Shown: in pieces, positions 27,010 through 40,542 of the stretch
How the letters are laid out: every line of letters begins with the position of its first letter
Position numbering within the stretch: the stretch's first letter is position 1
Source of the DNA: Phoronis australis
Taxonomy: Eukaryota > Phoronida > Phoronidae
DNA: 64,000 nt
Assembly (NCBI GenBank): GCA_002633005.1
Contig: NMRA01000142.1
Location: forward strand, 128,272-192,271
Direction: 5' to 3'
The notes under the pieces: generated by a model
What the model was told of the DNA's origin: nothing
The model's database searches: none
What the model saw: only the letters and a program-made list of their open reading frames with translations
Position numbers and translations under genes: made by a program

Positions 27010-27265
27010 TTTATGATCGACATATGTCCCGAATGATACATAATAGTTTGCGCGTCGCAAGCTCATGAGCAGAGACCGGGGTAGGCGATATAAGGTCATT
27101 TATTATGACCAGTGATACAATGTACAAGCCAAGGTCATTTATGTGACTGATACAATTACAACTGAGTAAAGTCATTTATTATGACTAATACAATTACAAG
27201 TAATAGGTAGTGACTAAACATAAGTAAAAAACTAATCTCTGGTAAGATGGGCAAATGAAAAGCGC
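27010..27265 (+). repeat. Long direct repeat, right copy
   Basis: Same ends as the left copy, with one extra internal subrepeat accounting for the greater length. The two copies differ at scattered positions, so they are not a recent artefact. Confidence 0.85.
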
Positions 27266-27967
27266 TACATGAGATGTAGTAAGACAGCTCGTCTGAACTG
27301 AAACTTTTAAATCTTGTTTGTCAAACCAAGGTCGGTGGTGTGTTTTCTAGCTTCCGTTATTCCAAATAGTCTTAGTGAAGATGAGTAAGTTGTAATGTTA
27401 AGAATAATATGTTTAAGTTTTGACATGTTACGATGTGTCCAACGTCATCTTCGTAAACAAAATGAGGCCATCTATCGAGGCTTGAACTGGTGTGTGAGAA
27501 CGAGCTATATACACAAGACGTCAATGGTAATTCACCAAACTAGTGACAACCTGCTGTGAGCCAACTGTTTGTTCAAACCAGACTCCCGTTTAGTAACCCT
27601 AGGACGTTGCTCAAAAGTGAGACTTCGCGAGATTACGTGAGATATTGCCGTGTATTTTAAAGAGAACACGTGACTTTGACTAGATTTTAGCTAGGTCCTA
27701 GTGTTACTGAACGCACGCCAGGCTTGATCCTTGATCTTGATGTGTAGTACTCCGTTTACACCGAACCCTGGAATTTGAGACATGACGACGCCCGGATTTT
27801 CTTGTAAATCTGTACTACAATGCAGTCAAACGTTTGTTCCAACGTTAGCAACAACCACCAGCATGTTATGCCAGATTTGATGGCCTCAACGCTCATTCTC
27901 AGAAGCAATATAAGACAACTGTAACTCATACTTCTCAGAGTGGCTCAGAACTACCGTTGGGATCGTT

Positions 27968-30900
27968 ATGTCTACTCTCCGGACAAAAAACAACGACTGT
28001 GACCCTAGTGGACACGGTGTCGCAGATTATTCTGAATCTGCAGACGGCTTCGCGAATTTACGACCCGAAGAAAGTTCTTCTGGCGACGAGAGTTTCCAAT
28101 ATTTTCCATATACTAGGGTGTCCCCTGATCTGGTGAACACTCCAAATGGGCATTTGGAGCAACAGGATCGAGTTCTGGCGAGGCGACGACGTGTTTGGAC
28201 CATGGTCTGTCTCTCAAGTGTACATGTGGCGCTTGGGGCCTGTTTTGGAATCCTGGCACCGTTTTTTCCACAAGCGGTAAGACTAATGGGTACTGAAACA
28301 AGTGCTAACCTAAAGATAATAGATAATAACCATGGCACTTGACCACTTAAATCATCGACTGCAAAAATGCTTCTGTGATCCTCGCCAACTCTAATAACTC
28401 GTTGTCAGTTCTGTCGAAGCCTTGGAATCACCTCCAATTTGACTACGGTTTGGGGTCTAAATCAAAACTTCTCTTGATATGAAAAACGGGTATATGGACG
28501 CTTTAATGAATTTTATTTGTTGTAGGCTGCTAGAAAGGGGACCAGTTCTACTGTTGTCGGCTTTATTTTTGGTGTCTTCCAGTTGGTGGTGTTTGTGACG
28601 TCACCGATCGTTGGCTCGCTGGTAGTAATCTCAGCTTACAAATTATCTATGTATGATAGACTATTTTACCTTTTTTTCTGAAAACATCTATGAGTTTAAG
28701 TTATAGTCCAATTATCTATTTCACAGCCTTTTGATTTATTGACTCTTAAATTATGTTTGTTTGCTCGTCAATTTTATCCTGACTTTAAATTCGGATGTTC
28801 ACGTTTTCGTCCATTTTGCTGTCAATTGCGCAATATGGTAGAGACCTTCACCTTTGGTAGACAAACTTGCAAAAAAGATGTCTGTTACTTTAGCTCTCAA
28901 GAGTTGGTGTCAAGTTCATGCTGGTAGCTGGAATATTCATCGGTGGAACCAGTATAACTTTGTTCGGGTAAGTTTGCAACTTGACGAAGCAGAGATGGTT
29001 CTGTATGGAAATGGTTGTCTTCCCAAGGTTTAAAAAGTCGCAAAAACAATATTTTCTTCACAAGCGTATTTACTCATTTATAACAATGCCATCGCATTCT
29101 GACAACTTGTTAGAGCTGAGGTTGATTGCAATATAACGGCTGGAAAGTTCCATGATGGCAACAACCCAATACCAGACTTAGTTTTCACGCACTCGGCTAT
29201 TTTTCTTATATAGACCCCAATATTGCTGCTAAAACGATTGATAATCTTGCCATCCGCAATTGCATAACATTGTACTTGACGTGTATTCGCTAGTTAAGAC
29301 TTCAATGTAAATGAGTTATATCTGGTATACAGTTGCCCATTGCCCTACCCATGTATAGTTCAATACAGGTGTAGTGTCTTTGTTGCTTTTTTGTTTCTTA
29401 ATGAGTGTTGATAAAGAAAATTAAGAACAGCAGCTGTCATTACAACAAGAACGTCCATGGCTCAGCAGTTGAAGAATCCTTCTCATCATGTGGAGAACTA
29501 TTAGTTATTAGGAAAATATACTGAGCGATCAGATAAGGACGGGATTTCTTGAATAAAAGTTTAATGTATTAATAGCAGATCCATGAAGCTATATATTTTG
29601 AAAATCCTAGATGATCACTTAATCTCTTGCATCAACAAAAGGTATCTCCTTGGATATTGCGAAGTATTTTTCACGGAGAGGGCCCTACTTTGGAATGGGT
29701 ACCCGGTAAAATGTGCTTTTTGACCTCCTTTAAACCCGTCAGAGGTCATTCCACTTCGGCGGCTGAAACTAACCCGCCGTCACTGACAAGACTGCTCTAA
29801 AGAAATAACCATGCGCGCACGAACCCCCTCCCATTTGCCGAAGTGGGCAAAAAGGTCCACCTCAGGAGAAACGAAAACTCAGAAAAATAGAAAATGAGAC
29901 TAAAATCCACTAAAGAGACAGAAACTACCAATATTCGGCGAATGCGCAATTCATAGCTGCTCTGAACGTACTCTGTGAATCTCAAGGTACGGCATCCTCA
30001 AAAATTCGAGCCCCCCATTTTTGGGCTAGCTGAGAGCGCATGAGAACTGTCAAGTTCTCACAAGCTTAGGAATCGTTTATCATCTGAGGTGATCCAATTA
30101 ATTATGGCGTTTATGTCAAATCTTGCTTTTGACTGAAACCGAAGCTTCACTGTCCTTTTAAACAGGCTGGTGAACCTCTCCAAGAATGCTCTTCAGATGC
30201 AGTCACTGAAAAGTGTAAAATTCTGTGGTCTGTTTCAGCTTCGTTTGAAACTCGTAATATACTGCAGTTGCTCTGACTAAAGTTTGACTCAACACTTTTG
30301 ACCATAAGATAATCACAACTAAGGGTCTATTAACTGCATGGATAAGCATCGTGCTTCTTTGCTGGTATATGTGGTTTTAATATTTGTTAAAATTTTGTGT
30401 TTGTCCTGTAAGACTACTCGACATGTCTCCAAATGGTACTGTCTACATCGCCATGTGTTTTGTGTGTCGCTCCTTCGAAGCTGTTGGTTGCGCCATGACC
30501 AATACCGCAAGTTTAGCTATTGTCGCCAGCGAATTTCCAGACCACGTGGCCACATACGTAGTAAGTATCTCCGGATTTACCACCAACAATAAAACCTGGC
30601 CTAATAGTACAAGTTCCTTAGGCTCAAGAAACTCGCGAAGGAAGCTAATGCATACACGTGCTTCGCTTGTAATGCACGTGATATCTCTCGGAGCCGCGTG
30701 ATTCGCGTTTCCGCGAGGTTCTCGTGTTTACAGGACGCACATCTGTAGTCATTTAAAAGGCTACTTATCCCTGTTTTCTCACCCGAAACTGGTTCAGTCA
30801 CTTTAATTGTTTGTAAATGTAAGCCTACAATAGAAAAATAGGCCAATATTATTAAACCCAAAACTTTCCCACCAAAACTTCCTGTCGTGAAGTCGACCCT

Positions 30901-33900
30901 GTGTTTGACGTGGAACGTATTTCTCTACACACGTCGGTTAACTCAAACGAAGTCGTTCTTGTGGCCGATTTGAAAAGTAAACTTTATTCAGACCTTTTAG
31001 GTTTAGCGAGGGTTGCTGAACATTTATTTATTGAATATTTCAGTAACCAAATCGTAGATATTGCCTGCCTGTTAAAGAAGGGTTCAGTATTTTATTGCTG
31101 AAGTCTAAATAAGAATATTGATAACGGTTACTTTGATTCGAAGAATCGCAGAAACTCATACGACTCTACAATAATCTCCTGGCTTTGTTGAGCGATTGCT
31201 AAGCATCCTCAAATGAACCTTGGCAAATTTAAGCAAACTTCACACGTTTCAAAAGTTTTTTGTGTGTCATCACATGCAATGAACGAACCAGAAGATTCTC
31301 CCGCAAACGCCATTTCTGCTTGGGCTAGACGTATTCGTGCATTTTGCGTCTAGTGACGCGTGCTTGCTGTGGTGCGCGTTGTCAGATCCGTTTTTCGATA
31401 AAGCTTTGCAATATCGCGCCTAGTACCTTGATGCATGCTGAGGAGAAAAGGGTGGTTTGACGTGGACTGGAGAAAGTGTGCGTCGGCTTATACGCGCGAA
31501 GTTAATGACCGTCTATACATACACGAGCTCATATCGCATTAGCCAAATGTTGAGATTGGGCTTATAATATCGGAGGGTCTGCTTATGATACCCGGGGTTA
31601 ATCGTATACTCGGGGATGGGCTTATACCTGGGTGGTTACAACAACACAATAAAACTTCGGAATGAATTTCTAGTCAGAATGATGTTACGACAGTCTATTG
31701 TTTCATTGTACCTTCATTGATGCAAAAACGCATTTTGGAACGAAAGCAGTTTTTATGACACGTAACCTTGTCTTTACATTTTCAGGGTTTTTTAGAAACG
31801 GCTCTTGGTATAGGTATGATGGCAAGTCCAGCGCTTGGTGGCGTTTTGTACGACGTAAGAACTGTTTTACCTGCTGTTTTCAAATTGACAAACCAGATTT
31901 ATTTTCAAGAACACCTTCTAATGCTAAAACGTTTTCCATTTCTTTATTGCATTCTATTGATCTTCGCGTGTTTTCGGTCTATTTTTGCAGTTTGGAGGGT
32001 TCCAATTACCATTCTTTGTTGTCGGCGGTGTCATGTTTTCGTGCACATTGTTGACAGTGGTTTTCTTACCCAGTGACGGTAGGATGCATGTTCATGTTAA
32101 TCACTATTCAGCCATTACTCGTTACTCTTGTATAAACAGTGAAAATGTGGAGACGGTGACGTTGGGTTGAAGTAGCCAGGACTGTTTGAGAACTAAGAAT
32201 GCGGCGACCGTGGTAATAGTTTGTTCGCTAACAATGTCTTAAATGGTGTTGGTTGTAGTGTTGTAGATGGTTATGGTGAGATGTTGTGAGAGAGGACGTT
32301 TTAATACATTTAACGATACTAGGCTAAATACAAGAAGACGTTAGGAAGATACCAACGTAACTGATTGGATTTCCGTTTTTTGGAGGCCATCTTGTCGCAG
32401 TGGCGATTACCGCGGTGATGTAGTGACGGTGGCGATGCTGGGGATGATCGGGTGGCAGGGATAATGACAGTGATATGACGGTGACGGTATTGTCCAAGTG
32501 ATTTCGTTAATAATAACGGACGAAGTGAAAATGGCTTGCTATGATGCTCATTGGACGGTTATCGCGACTCTGAATGCCTGAATTTCTGTCGTTTGATAAC
32601 GGCTTCATTACGTACGTGTATCATCAACAGATAATTACGTGCACTTGCAGGTCCAAAACAAAAGTTTTCTGGCTCGATGACAAAATTAATACGGATACCG
32701 TCTATTCTGATAATTTGTGCCGTAGTTACTGCGAGCTCCGCGGCTCTGGGGTTTCTCGAGCCTACGTTGGCTGCCCACCTGGACAAAGTGAACATGGTAA
32801 GATCCTTTAAACATCATTTGCCGGAAATATCATGACTTTTTGAGGAAGTTATCTAAACAATCATTAACATTGTCTCTCTGGAATTTAGAGTGTATTTATC
32901 GTTTGAACAGTATGGGTGTCGGCGAGATTTACAACAGCTTTTGTGACCGAAACGAGTAGTACATGTAAGCCTAATGATATTGGTGCGGTGTAATTCGTAC
33001 AAACACCAAGAGGGCCTGTGAGTTTATCTTCGTGTTGTATGATTCTGTTTCTACAACAGGTACCCCTGAGTTACTCCGTCAAAGGTGCGATATTTCTCAT
33101 ATGCCCAGGCGTTTACGGACTGTCTGCTCCTGTATTTGGGATCCTCAACGACAAATTCGTACGTATAATCCTGACATTTATATCTCTCTCAGAGAGTAGT
33201 CATTTTTACCAATACTACTAGTGCAAACTTATTGGCAATTTATCTCCAGAAGTGAACTCCACGTATTTCTTGCTCTTCCTGTAACTCACATTACTTGGCA
33301 AACTCCAGGTATTGGCATTGCTGACGGTTTGTGAAAACGCACAGTTAAAGGGACACTGTCGTTTTTGCGATCGAAAAAACGCGCTTTGGGGTTATTGTTG
33401 GGTGGGATAGACTTTTTGAGGTTATTGGCTTTGAACAAAGCTACAACTCAAGGAAATAGGTTGTGTTTTGTGATTTTATTCTCTGATTTCAAGGTCGGTA
33501 ACTTCACAGGTTAAATACGATGAAAATATTCTGTGATTTATAATGAGGAATTTAGCTAGTCATCAAAGCGTTTGGCTGCGAACGCAAAGGTTCCCCAGTC
33601 CAATCCACATGGTGCTGGTTGCGCTGTTTGGCTTAACTTCTCTCGCCAGATAATGTCTTTAACGTTCATGTTTGTACAACTACAAAGACATTTGGATTGT
33701 GTGCCCGTATTCATGAATAACAAATCTTGCCTTCGATTTTTTAATGGAGTCATGTTATATTGTTCGTGCATCTCCCATTAAAATGACAAAGTCCTAGTTA
33801 TATTGTTTCCTTGTAGAACATTGCCAAGCCGATGATGGTGATTGGATGTTTTTTGATGTCAGCCTCGTTCTTTCTTGTCGGTCCTTCTCCGGTGGTAAAT

Positions 33901-36824
33901 ATTCCGTCGTGAGTACTTTTCCAAACAGCATTTCTTGCCGAACGAAAAAAGATATATTTATGTACAAAAGCCTGCGAAATAATTTCCCGTGAACGGCGTA
34001 CTCATGCGTCTATATTTGAAATCGAATAGGCAACAACTAGTCAAAGCAATCGCAAGTTCCTTAATGCGAGTATAGGCGTAGTTTCAAATGGGTTTTCATG
34101 CATTTCAAAATGGACACACAATATCAGAGAAAAAAAATCTCTATCGTATGTGTCAACACCAACGGTTGCAACGATGACCTTCTATAGCGCTTTGGAGACT
34201 CCAATCGTTCGTCAAATGTTTTTTTATAACCTAGCTCCTCGAGCAATATTTATGGCTCATAATATTCGTGCATGTGGAAATAACAACTTCTGTTCCCTGT
34301 TCTGGTTTTCATGTTCACGTAAGTTTCGACTCTGTATGCATGAAGAAAACTCTCGCGTTTAGACTGTGGTGTTTATCCAGTCTCAGTACTGCACCCCGCA
34401 TGATCGAACCAGAATGACCAGTGATAAACCCCCAACATTCTCTGTTTTGATTTATTCAAGTGAAAATAAAAGAACAAATCTGTATTTTTTGCGCAAGATC
34501 TGTTTTCTCGTCATCCACAAGCTGAATTCGTCCCAAGAAGTCAAAGAATTATATTTTGATCGTCTTTTCAGGACTCTGTGGCTCGTTATAGTCTCTCTAG
34601 TTCCCTACGGTTTGGGTGTTTCCATGGCGATACTTCCTACATTCCAACAGTGCCTTAGAAGAGCACGGTGAGAAACCACAGTTGCAATTTTTTAAGTTAA
34701 ACTTTAAGGATTTGATGAGACAGAGTGTGACTGAATTGATCCATTAATTCAATATATATATTTCAATAAAGGGTGCCATCTGTTGTAGGGTGAATGGGTT
34801 CGAAGACAATCTGAACACCTACGGTTTAGTTTCTGGTCTCTTTAACAGTTCCTTTTCATTTGGGTAAGTCTAACTCAAGCTATCTGAAAAACACGGCTCA
34901 CGCGCTCACCGACGAACATAGCTCCGAACTCATGAATACGGCTCACGGGCCTGTAAGTATAAACTCGAATCCGACTGACTGACAACATGGCCCCACAGTC
35001 ACATGACACGGCTTCTGGAACGCAAATACGAATTTGAAGCCTGTAAACACGACCCGTTGTCTCTTCGCTGAGTCATGCACGTGATTCTTAGTCGGGTAAG
35101 CCAATGAATCATTTTCGGGTTGCGCCAAGCCGTATATATGAGTGCGGGACGGTTTTTGTTCGGCTGTGAATTGAGTTTATAATTCCTCGATCAGTGTTCA
35201 CGAGTGCCTGCATGTGACGCCGTCTCATTCTTCTGTTAATCTCTACTGAAATGCATGTATTTCACGTTAACTTTTCTTTTAGTCAACCTTGAATGGTTGT
35301 TTTGTTTGGACATCAGTGGGACAATCAGAACCTGGCTATTAAATGACAGGGATACATCACCGTGTTTTCTGGCACGCACAAAACAAAATGCTGTTAACTC
35401 TGATGTTTTGCGAGCAAAGAAGAGACATTTTATCACCAAATTAGTGAAATGCCACGCATCGATCTTTTTTCAAATTGCTAGCTAGATACCAATGGAATTT
35501 GGAGGATAATCCTTTTTTGGCTTTCAAGCGTTGGTGCTGATTGACAGCTTCCACCTTTTAATTGATGCGAACGCGTGTGATATTGTCAGATTAATTCTTT
35601 TCAGAGCTTTCGCTGGACCAACTTTGGCAGGTTACTTGATTCAAATCTACAGCTTTGAATGGGCTACGACTTACTGGTCTTTTGCCATTGGCGCCATGGT
35701 AAATACAAGATGCCACAAGATTTAAACATTAATTTACTAAGGCTGAAATTAAACTTTTTCAAACACCTAGTATTGCTTAAAATTTTGATTTACCCAACTC
35801 TTAAAGGGAAGGTGCAAGCTAACAGTGCAATAATCGTTTCCGATTTTCGCTTTTCGTGCTTTGCTGTGTTTGGGAACGCGAGCTCGCGGTATCAGTTTTG
35901 CGTGAACGCAACTCGGTGCTACAGGGTGATTCTCCCGAAGCAGGCCCCAAAATCTTGCCAATAACGTATCTCATCTTTAGCTAAGGACCCAAAATTTTGC
36001 AAAATCCTACATAATTCTGTTGCGAACAAACGCTGCACCGCGCCCCGCGAATAGTTCATTCAACGCCGCTTTTCTACGTTTCTTTTCGGCAGTGCCAACT
36101 TCGAGCTCGACGCGTGTATTCTATACACCTTGTTCACGCAGTCGCCACATTACAAAGACCCCTGTTCGGTTTTAAAAACAATGCGTTCCACGCTTAATAA
36201 CAGTGCAAAACGCGATTTTTCGCGTGCTTCGTTATATTTATGTCACAAATGCATTGCCAAAACCTAAAAAGGCCCATTTTTAAAATGGCGACTGCGTGAA
36301 TAAGGTCTATGGAAAAGTGTATTTTTCAATTTGGAAAGGCACGTCAAGTTGTGCTTAAATGCTTATGAGCGACATTTTGAGCACCTACTGTAAAGAGCTT
36401 GGCTCATTTGGACAATCTCGTCAGCTCAACTACAGGCATGAGGCCCCTTTTTCAGACATTACTGATTCACGCCTCTTTGTGCTCCAATGGACCAAACGCA
36501 GCGAACGTCGGGAAATCCGCGGAGACGCCGCCAAAAACGCATCATCACCTTTTAAAATACATAAAATTGAAAATTTGGCTCCAATCAAAAATGTTAATAA
36601 AAGTTTGGGGCCTGTCTTGGGAGCCAGAATCACCCTAGGCTGTATAACTAAAACAACTACGTCACAACCGCGTGGAGTATCGCGCGATTTTACGACAGCG
36701 TTTCTTGATTTTACAGGGTTTCGTGATTATGGTATTCTTCGGAGTATTTTCGGTGTATAGCAGACGGCACAGGGGGAGAAGTGTGCTGCAGGACCTGGGC
36801 AATGAAATCACCGTCACGTCATAA
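27968..36824 (+). CDS. SLC18B1: SLC18B1-like vesicular polyamine transporter, paralogue 2 (13 exons)
   Basis: Exons: 27968-28276, 28526-28621, 28894-28967, 30413-30560, 31786-31854, 31991-32078, 32651-32796, 33060-33158, 33817-33908, 34572-34667, 34789-34863, 35605-35698, 36717-36824. They total 1,494 nt (497 residues), phases closing exactly. Exons 2-5 and 7-12 have identical lengths to paralogue 1, so the genes arose by tandem duplication with intron structure kept. Family marks are GILAPFFPQA, the loop LSRVGVKFM, ASPALGGVLYD, ALGFLEPTL, NDKFNIAKPMMV and GPTLAGYL. The terminal exon gives helix 12 (VIMVFFGVFSVY) and a 20-odd-residue basic tail ending ITVTS. The tail lacks the dileucine signal of paralogue 1. 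Substrate may differ from the vertebrate protein; only family membership is supported. Confidence 0.9.
36717..36824 (+). CDS. Terminal exon of SLC18B1-like paralogue 2, copy A
   Basis: Acceptor ttacag, phase 0, 36 codons with TAA. Encodes the last membrane helix and a basic tail with RRHRGRSVLQDLGNE. It was placed because it continues exactly from the GAM end of exon 12 and has the same phase and hydrophobicity as exon 13 of paralogue 1. Confidence 0.8.
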   Translation, partial: GFVIMVFFGVFSVYSRRHRGRSVLQDLGNEITVTS

Positions 36825-37096
36825 GCACCCAACTTATACCAATGCTCCGAAGAGTGTGGCATATTTTGGGCAAAACGTCCAGAGCAGCGTTACGAAACGA
36901 AAACATAAGTTACATCTTGCAAGCGCGAACGCAGTAAAAGACCTCTCTAATGTGTGAATTTTTTACGACGCACAAGTTTTCACTCGCACCGCACGACACC
37001 CACGAAGTAAAGGGACAGCGTGGATGTGCTACTACCCAGATTGAGGGAATTGGACCGAGACTTTTGTTGGCATGCATTTTTGCAAAGTCTTTTAGT

Positions 37097-37102
37097 AATA
37101 AA
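37097..37102 (+). terminator. Candidate polyadenylation signal, copy A
   Basis: AATAAA about 270 bases after the stop of paralogue 2, conserved in copy B (40817-40822). Confidence 0.5.
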
Positions 37103-37225
37103 ACCGTCAAGACACACTACTCTAGCCTGATTTTTAATACTCTCATTAGTTGGTGTTCTATTCTAAATTTTATTGGAACTATATCTATCGTTGTTATTCG
37201 CCCACTGTATAAAACCTATGGTATT

Positions 37226-37326
37226 CAGTGGCGGATTTAGAGGAGCCCCCCCCCTTAAAACTCTACCAGATTCCATTTGGCAGTTCGGGTGTTCGCCGTC
37301 TGACGGGCAAAATCCTGGCTAATACT
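37226..37326 (+). mobile_element. Left part of a small DNA transposon, cut by the gap
   Basis: Begins CAGTGGCGGATTTAGAGG, then matches 40940-41040 to the gap edge. The complete right end, CCTGGATCCGCCCCTG, is seen only in the second copy, and the two ends are inverted repeats. GTATT flanks the outer side of both ends. Confidence 0.65.
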
Positions 37327-38209
37327 NNNNNNNNNNNNNNNNNNNNNNNNNNNNNNNNNNNNNNNNNNNNNNNNNNNNNNNNNNNNNNNNNNNNNNNNNN
37401 NNNNNNNNNNNNNNNNNNNNNNNNNNNNNNNNNNNNNNNNNNNNNNNNNNNNNNNNNNNNNNNNNNNNNNNNNNNNNNNNNNNNNNNNNNNNNNNNNNNN
37501 NNNNNNNNNNNNNNNNNNNNNNNNNNNNNNNNNNNNNNNNNNNNNNNNNNNNNNNNNNNNNNNNNNNNNNNNNNNNNNNNNNNNNNNNNNNNNNNNNNNN
37601 NNNNNNNNNNNNNNNNNNNNNNNNNNNNNNNNNNNNNNNNNNNNNNNNNNNNNNNNNNNNNNNNNNNNNNNNNNNNNNNNNNNNNNNNNNNNNNNNNNNN
37701 NNNNNNNNNNNNNNNNNNNNNNNNNNNNNNNNNNNNNNNNNNNNNNNNNNNNNNNNNNNNNNNNNNNNNNNNNNNNNNNNNNNNNNNNNNNNNNNNNNNN
37801 NNNNNNNNNNNNNNNNNNNNNNNNNNNNNNNNNNNNNNNNNNNNNNNNNNNNNNNNNNNNNNNNNNNNNNNNNNNNNNNNNNNNNNNNNNNNNNNNNNNN
37901 NNNNNNNNNNNNNNNNNNNNNNNNNNNNNNNNNNNNNNNNNNNNNNNNNNNNNNNNNNNNNNNNNNNNNNNNNNNNNNNNNNNNNNNNNNNNNNNNNNNN
38001 NNNNNNNNNNNNNNNNNNNNNNNNNNNNNNNNNNNNNNNNNNNNNNNNNNNNNNNNNNNNNNNNNNNNNNNNNNNNNNNNNNNNNNNNNNNNNNNNNNNN
38101 NNNNNNNNNNNNNNNNNNNNNNNNNNNNNNNNNNNNNNNNNNNNNNNNNNNNNNNNNNNNNNNNNNNNNNNNNNNNNNNNNNNNNNNNNNNNNNNNNNNN
38201 NNNNNNNNN
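37327..38209. other. Assembly gap, 883 N
   Basis: Run of N. Sequence either side belongs to two copies of the same segment (34.5-37.3 kb and 38.2-41.0 kb). Confidence 1.
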
Positions 38210-38295
38210 TTTTTGCGCAAGATCTGTTTTCTCGTCATCCACAAGCTGAATTCGTCCCAAGAAGTCAAAGAATTATATTTTGATCGTCTTTTCAG

Positions 38296-40542
38296 GACTC
38301 TGTGGCTCGTTATAGTCTCTCTAGTTCCCTACGGTTTGGGTGTTTCCATGGCGATACTTCCTACATTCCAACAGTGCCTTAGAAGAGCACGGTGAGAAAC
38401 CACAGTTTCAATTTTTTAAGTTAAACTTTAAGGATTTGATGAGACAGAGTGTGACTGAATTGATCCATTAATTCAATATTTCAATAAAGTGTGCCATCTG
38501 TTGTAGGGTGAATGGGTTCGAAGACAATCTGAACACCTACGGTTTAGTTTCTGGTCTCTTTAACAGTTCCTTTTCATTTGGGTAAGTCTAACTCAAGCTA
38601 TCTGAAAAACACGGCTCACGCACTCACCGACGAACATAGCTCCGAACTCATGAATACGGCTCACGGGCCTGTAAGTGTAAGCTCGAATCCGACTGACTGA
38701 CAACATGGCTCCACACTCACATGACACGGCTTCTGGAACGCAAATACGAATTTGAAGCGTGTAAACGCGACCCGTTGTCTCTTCGCTGAGTCATGCACGT
38801 GATTCTTAGTCGGGTAAGCCAATGAGTCATTTTCGGGTTGCGCCAAACCGTATATGTGGGTGCGGGACGGTTTTTGTTAGTCTGTGAACTGAGTTTATAA
38901 TTCCGCGATCAGTGTTCACGAGTGCCTGCATGTGACGCCGTCTCATTCTTCTGTTAATCTCTACTGAAATGCTTACATCTACATGTATTTCACGTTTTCT
39001 TTCAGTCAACCTTGAATGGTTGTTCTGTTTGGATATCAGTGGGACAATCGGAAAGTGGCTATTAAATGACAGGGATACATCACCGTGTTTTCTGGCACGC
39101 ACAAAACAAAATGCTGTTAACTGTGATGTTTTGCGAGCAAAGAAGAGACATTTTATCATCAAATCAGTGAAATGCCACGCATCGATCTTTTTTCAAATTG
39201 CTAGCTAGATACCAATGGAATTTGGAGGATAATCCTTTTTTTGGCTTTCAGGCGTTGGTTCTGACTGACAGCTTCCACCTTTTAATTGATGCGAACGCGT
39301 GTGATATTGTCAGATTAATTCTTTTCAGAGCTTTCGCTGGACCAACTTTGGCAGGTTACTTGATTCAAATCTACAGCTTTAAATGGGCTACGACTTACTG
39401 GTCTTTTGCCATTGGCGCCATGGTAAATACAAGATGCCACAAGATTTAAAAATTAATTAATTTACTAAGGCTGAAATTAAACTTTAAGAAACACCTAGTA
39501 TTGCTTAAAATTTTGATTTCCCCAACTCTTAAAAGGAAGGTGCAAGTTAACAGTGTAATAATCGTTTCCGATTTTCGCTTTTCGTGCTTTGCTGTGTTTG
39601 GGAACGCGAGCTCGCGGTATTAGTTTTGCGTGAACGCAACTCGGTTCTACAGGGTAATTCTCCCGAAGCAGGCCCCAAAATCTTGCCAATAACGTATCTC
39701 ATCTTTAGCTAAGGACCCAAAATTTTGCAAAATCCTGCATAATTCTGTTACGAACAAACGCTGCACCGCGCGCTGCCAATAGTTAATTCAACGCCGTTTT
39801 TTTCGGCAGTGTCAACTTCTAGCTCGACGCGTGTATTCTATACACCTTGTTCACGCAGTCGCCACATTACAAAGACCCCTGTTCGGTTTTAAAAACAATG
39901 CGTTTCACGCTTAATAACAGTGCAAAACGCGATTTTTCGCGTGCTTCGTTATATTTATGTCACAAATGCATTGCCAAAACCTAAAAAAGGCCCATTTTTA
40001 AAATGGCGACTGCGTGAATAAGGTCTATGGAAAAGTGTATTTTTCAATTTGGAAAGGCACGTCAAGTTGTGCTTAAATGCTTATGAGCGACATTTCGAGC
40101 ACCTACTGTAAAGAGCTTGGCTCATTTGGACAATCTCGTCAGCTCAACTACAGGCATGAGGCCCCTTTTTCAGACGTTACTGATTCACGCCTCTTTGTGC
40201 TCCAATGGACCAAACGCAGCGAACGTCGGGAAATCCGCGGAGACGCCGCCAAAAACGCATCATCACCTTTTAAAATATATAAAATTGACAACTTGGCTTC
40301 AATCAAAAATTTTTATAATAATTTGGGGCCTGTCTTGGGAGCCGGAATCACCCTAGGCTGTATAACTAAAACAACTACGTCACAACCGCGTGGAGTATTG
40401 CGCGATTTTACGACAGCGTTTCTTGATTTTACAGGGTTTCATGATTATGGCATTCTTCGGTGTATTTTCGGTGTATAGCAGACGGCACACGGAAAGAAGT
40501 CTGCTGCAGGACCTGGGTAATGAAATCACCGTCACGTCATAA
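38296..40542 (+). CDS. Duplicate exons 10-13 of SLC18B1-like paralogue 2 (copy B)
   Basis: Exons 38296-38391, 38507-38581, 39329-39422 and 40435-40542 have intact GT-AG sites and an open frame to TAA. Exon 12 carries one change, SFKWATTYW for SFEWATTYW. Exon 13 differs at several residues (GFMIMAFFG; HTERSLLQD). Exons 1-9 have no second copy here. Either this is an alternative 3' end usable by splicing from exon 9, a truncated duplicate, or the other haplotype placed in series by the assembler; I favour the last. Confidence 0.75.

Larger units (their letters stand above)
21854..27967. other. Spacer between the two SLC18B1-like genes
   Basis: Holds the 3' untranslated region of the first gene (no AATAAA within the first several hundred bases) and the promoter of the second. 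Supported contents are TIR elements at 21924-22415 and 25322-25520, a foldback at 24173-24302, and direct repeats at 26422-26652 and 27010-27265. No open frame resembled a known protein. Confidence 0.6.

Noticed and set aside
36359-36760. 133-residue frame, also present at 40077-40478
   Set aside because: The duplication explains its presence in both copies. It overlaps the last exon in another frame and has no family features.
37228-38283. Open frames of 313-351 residues
   Set aside because: They consist almost wholly of N.
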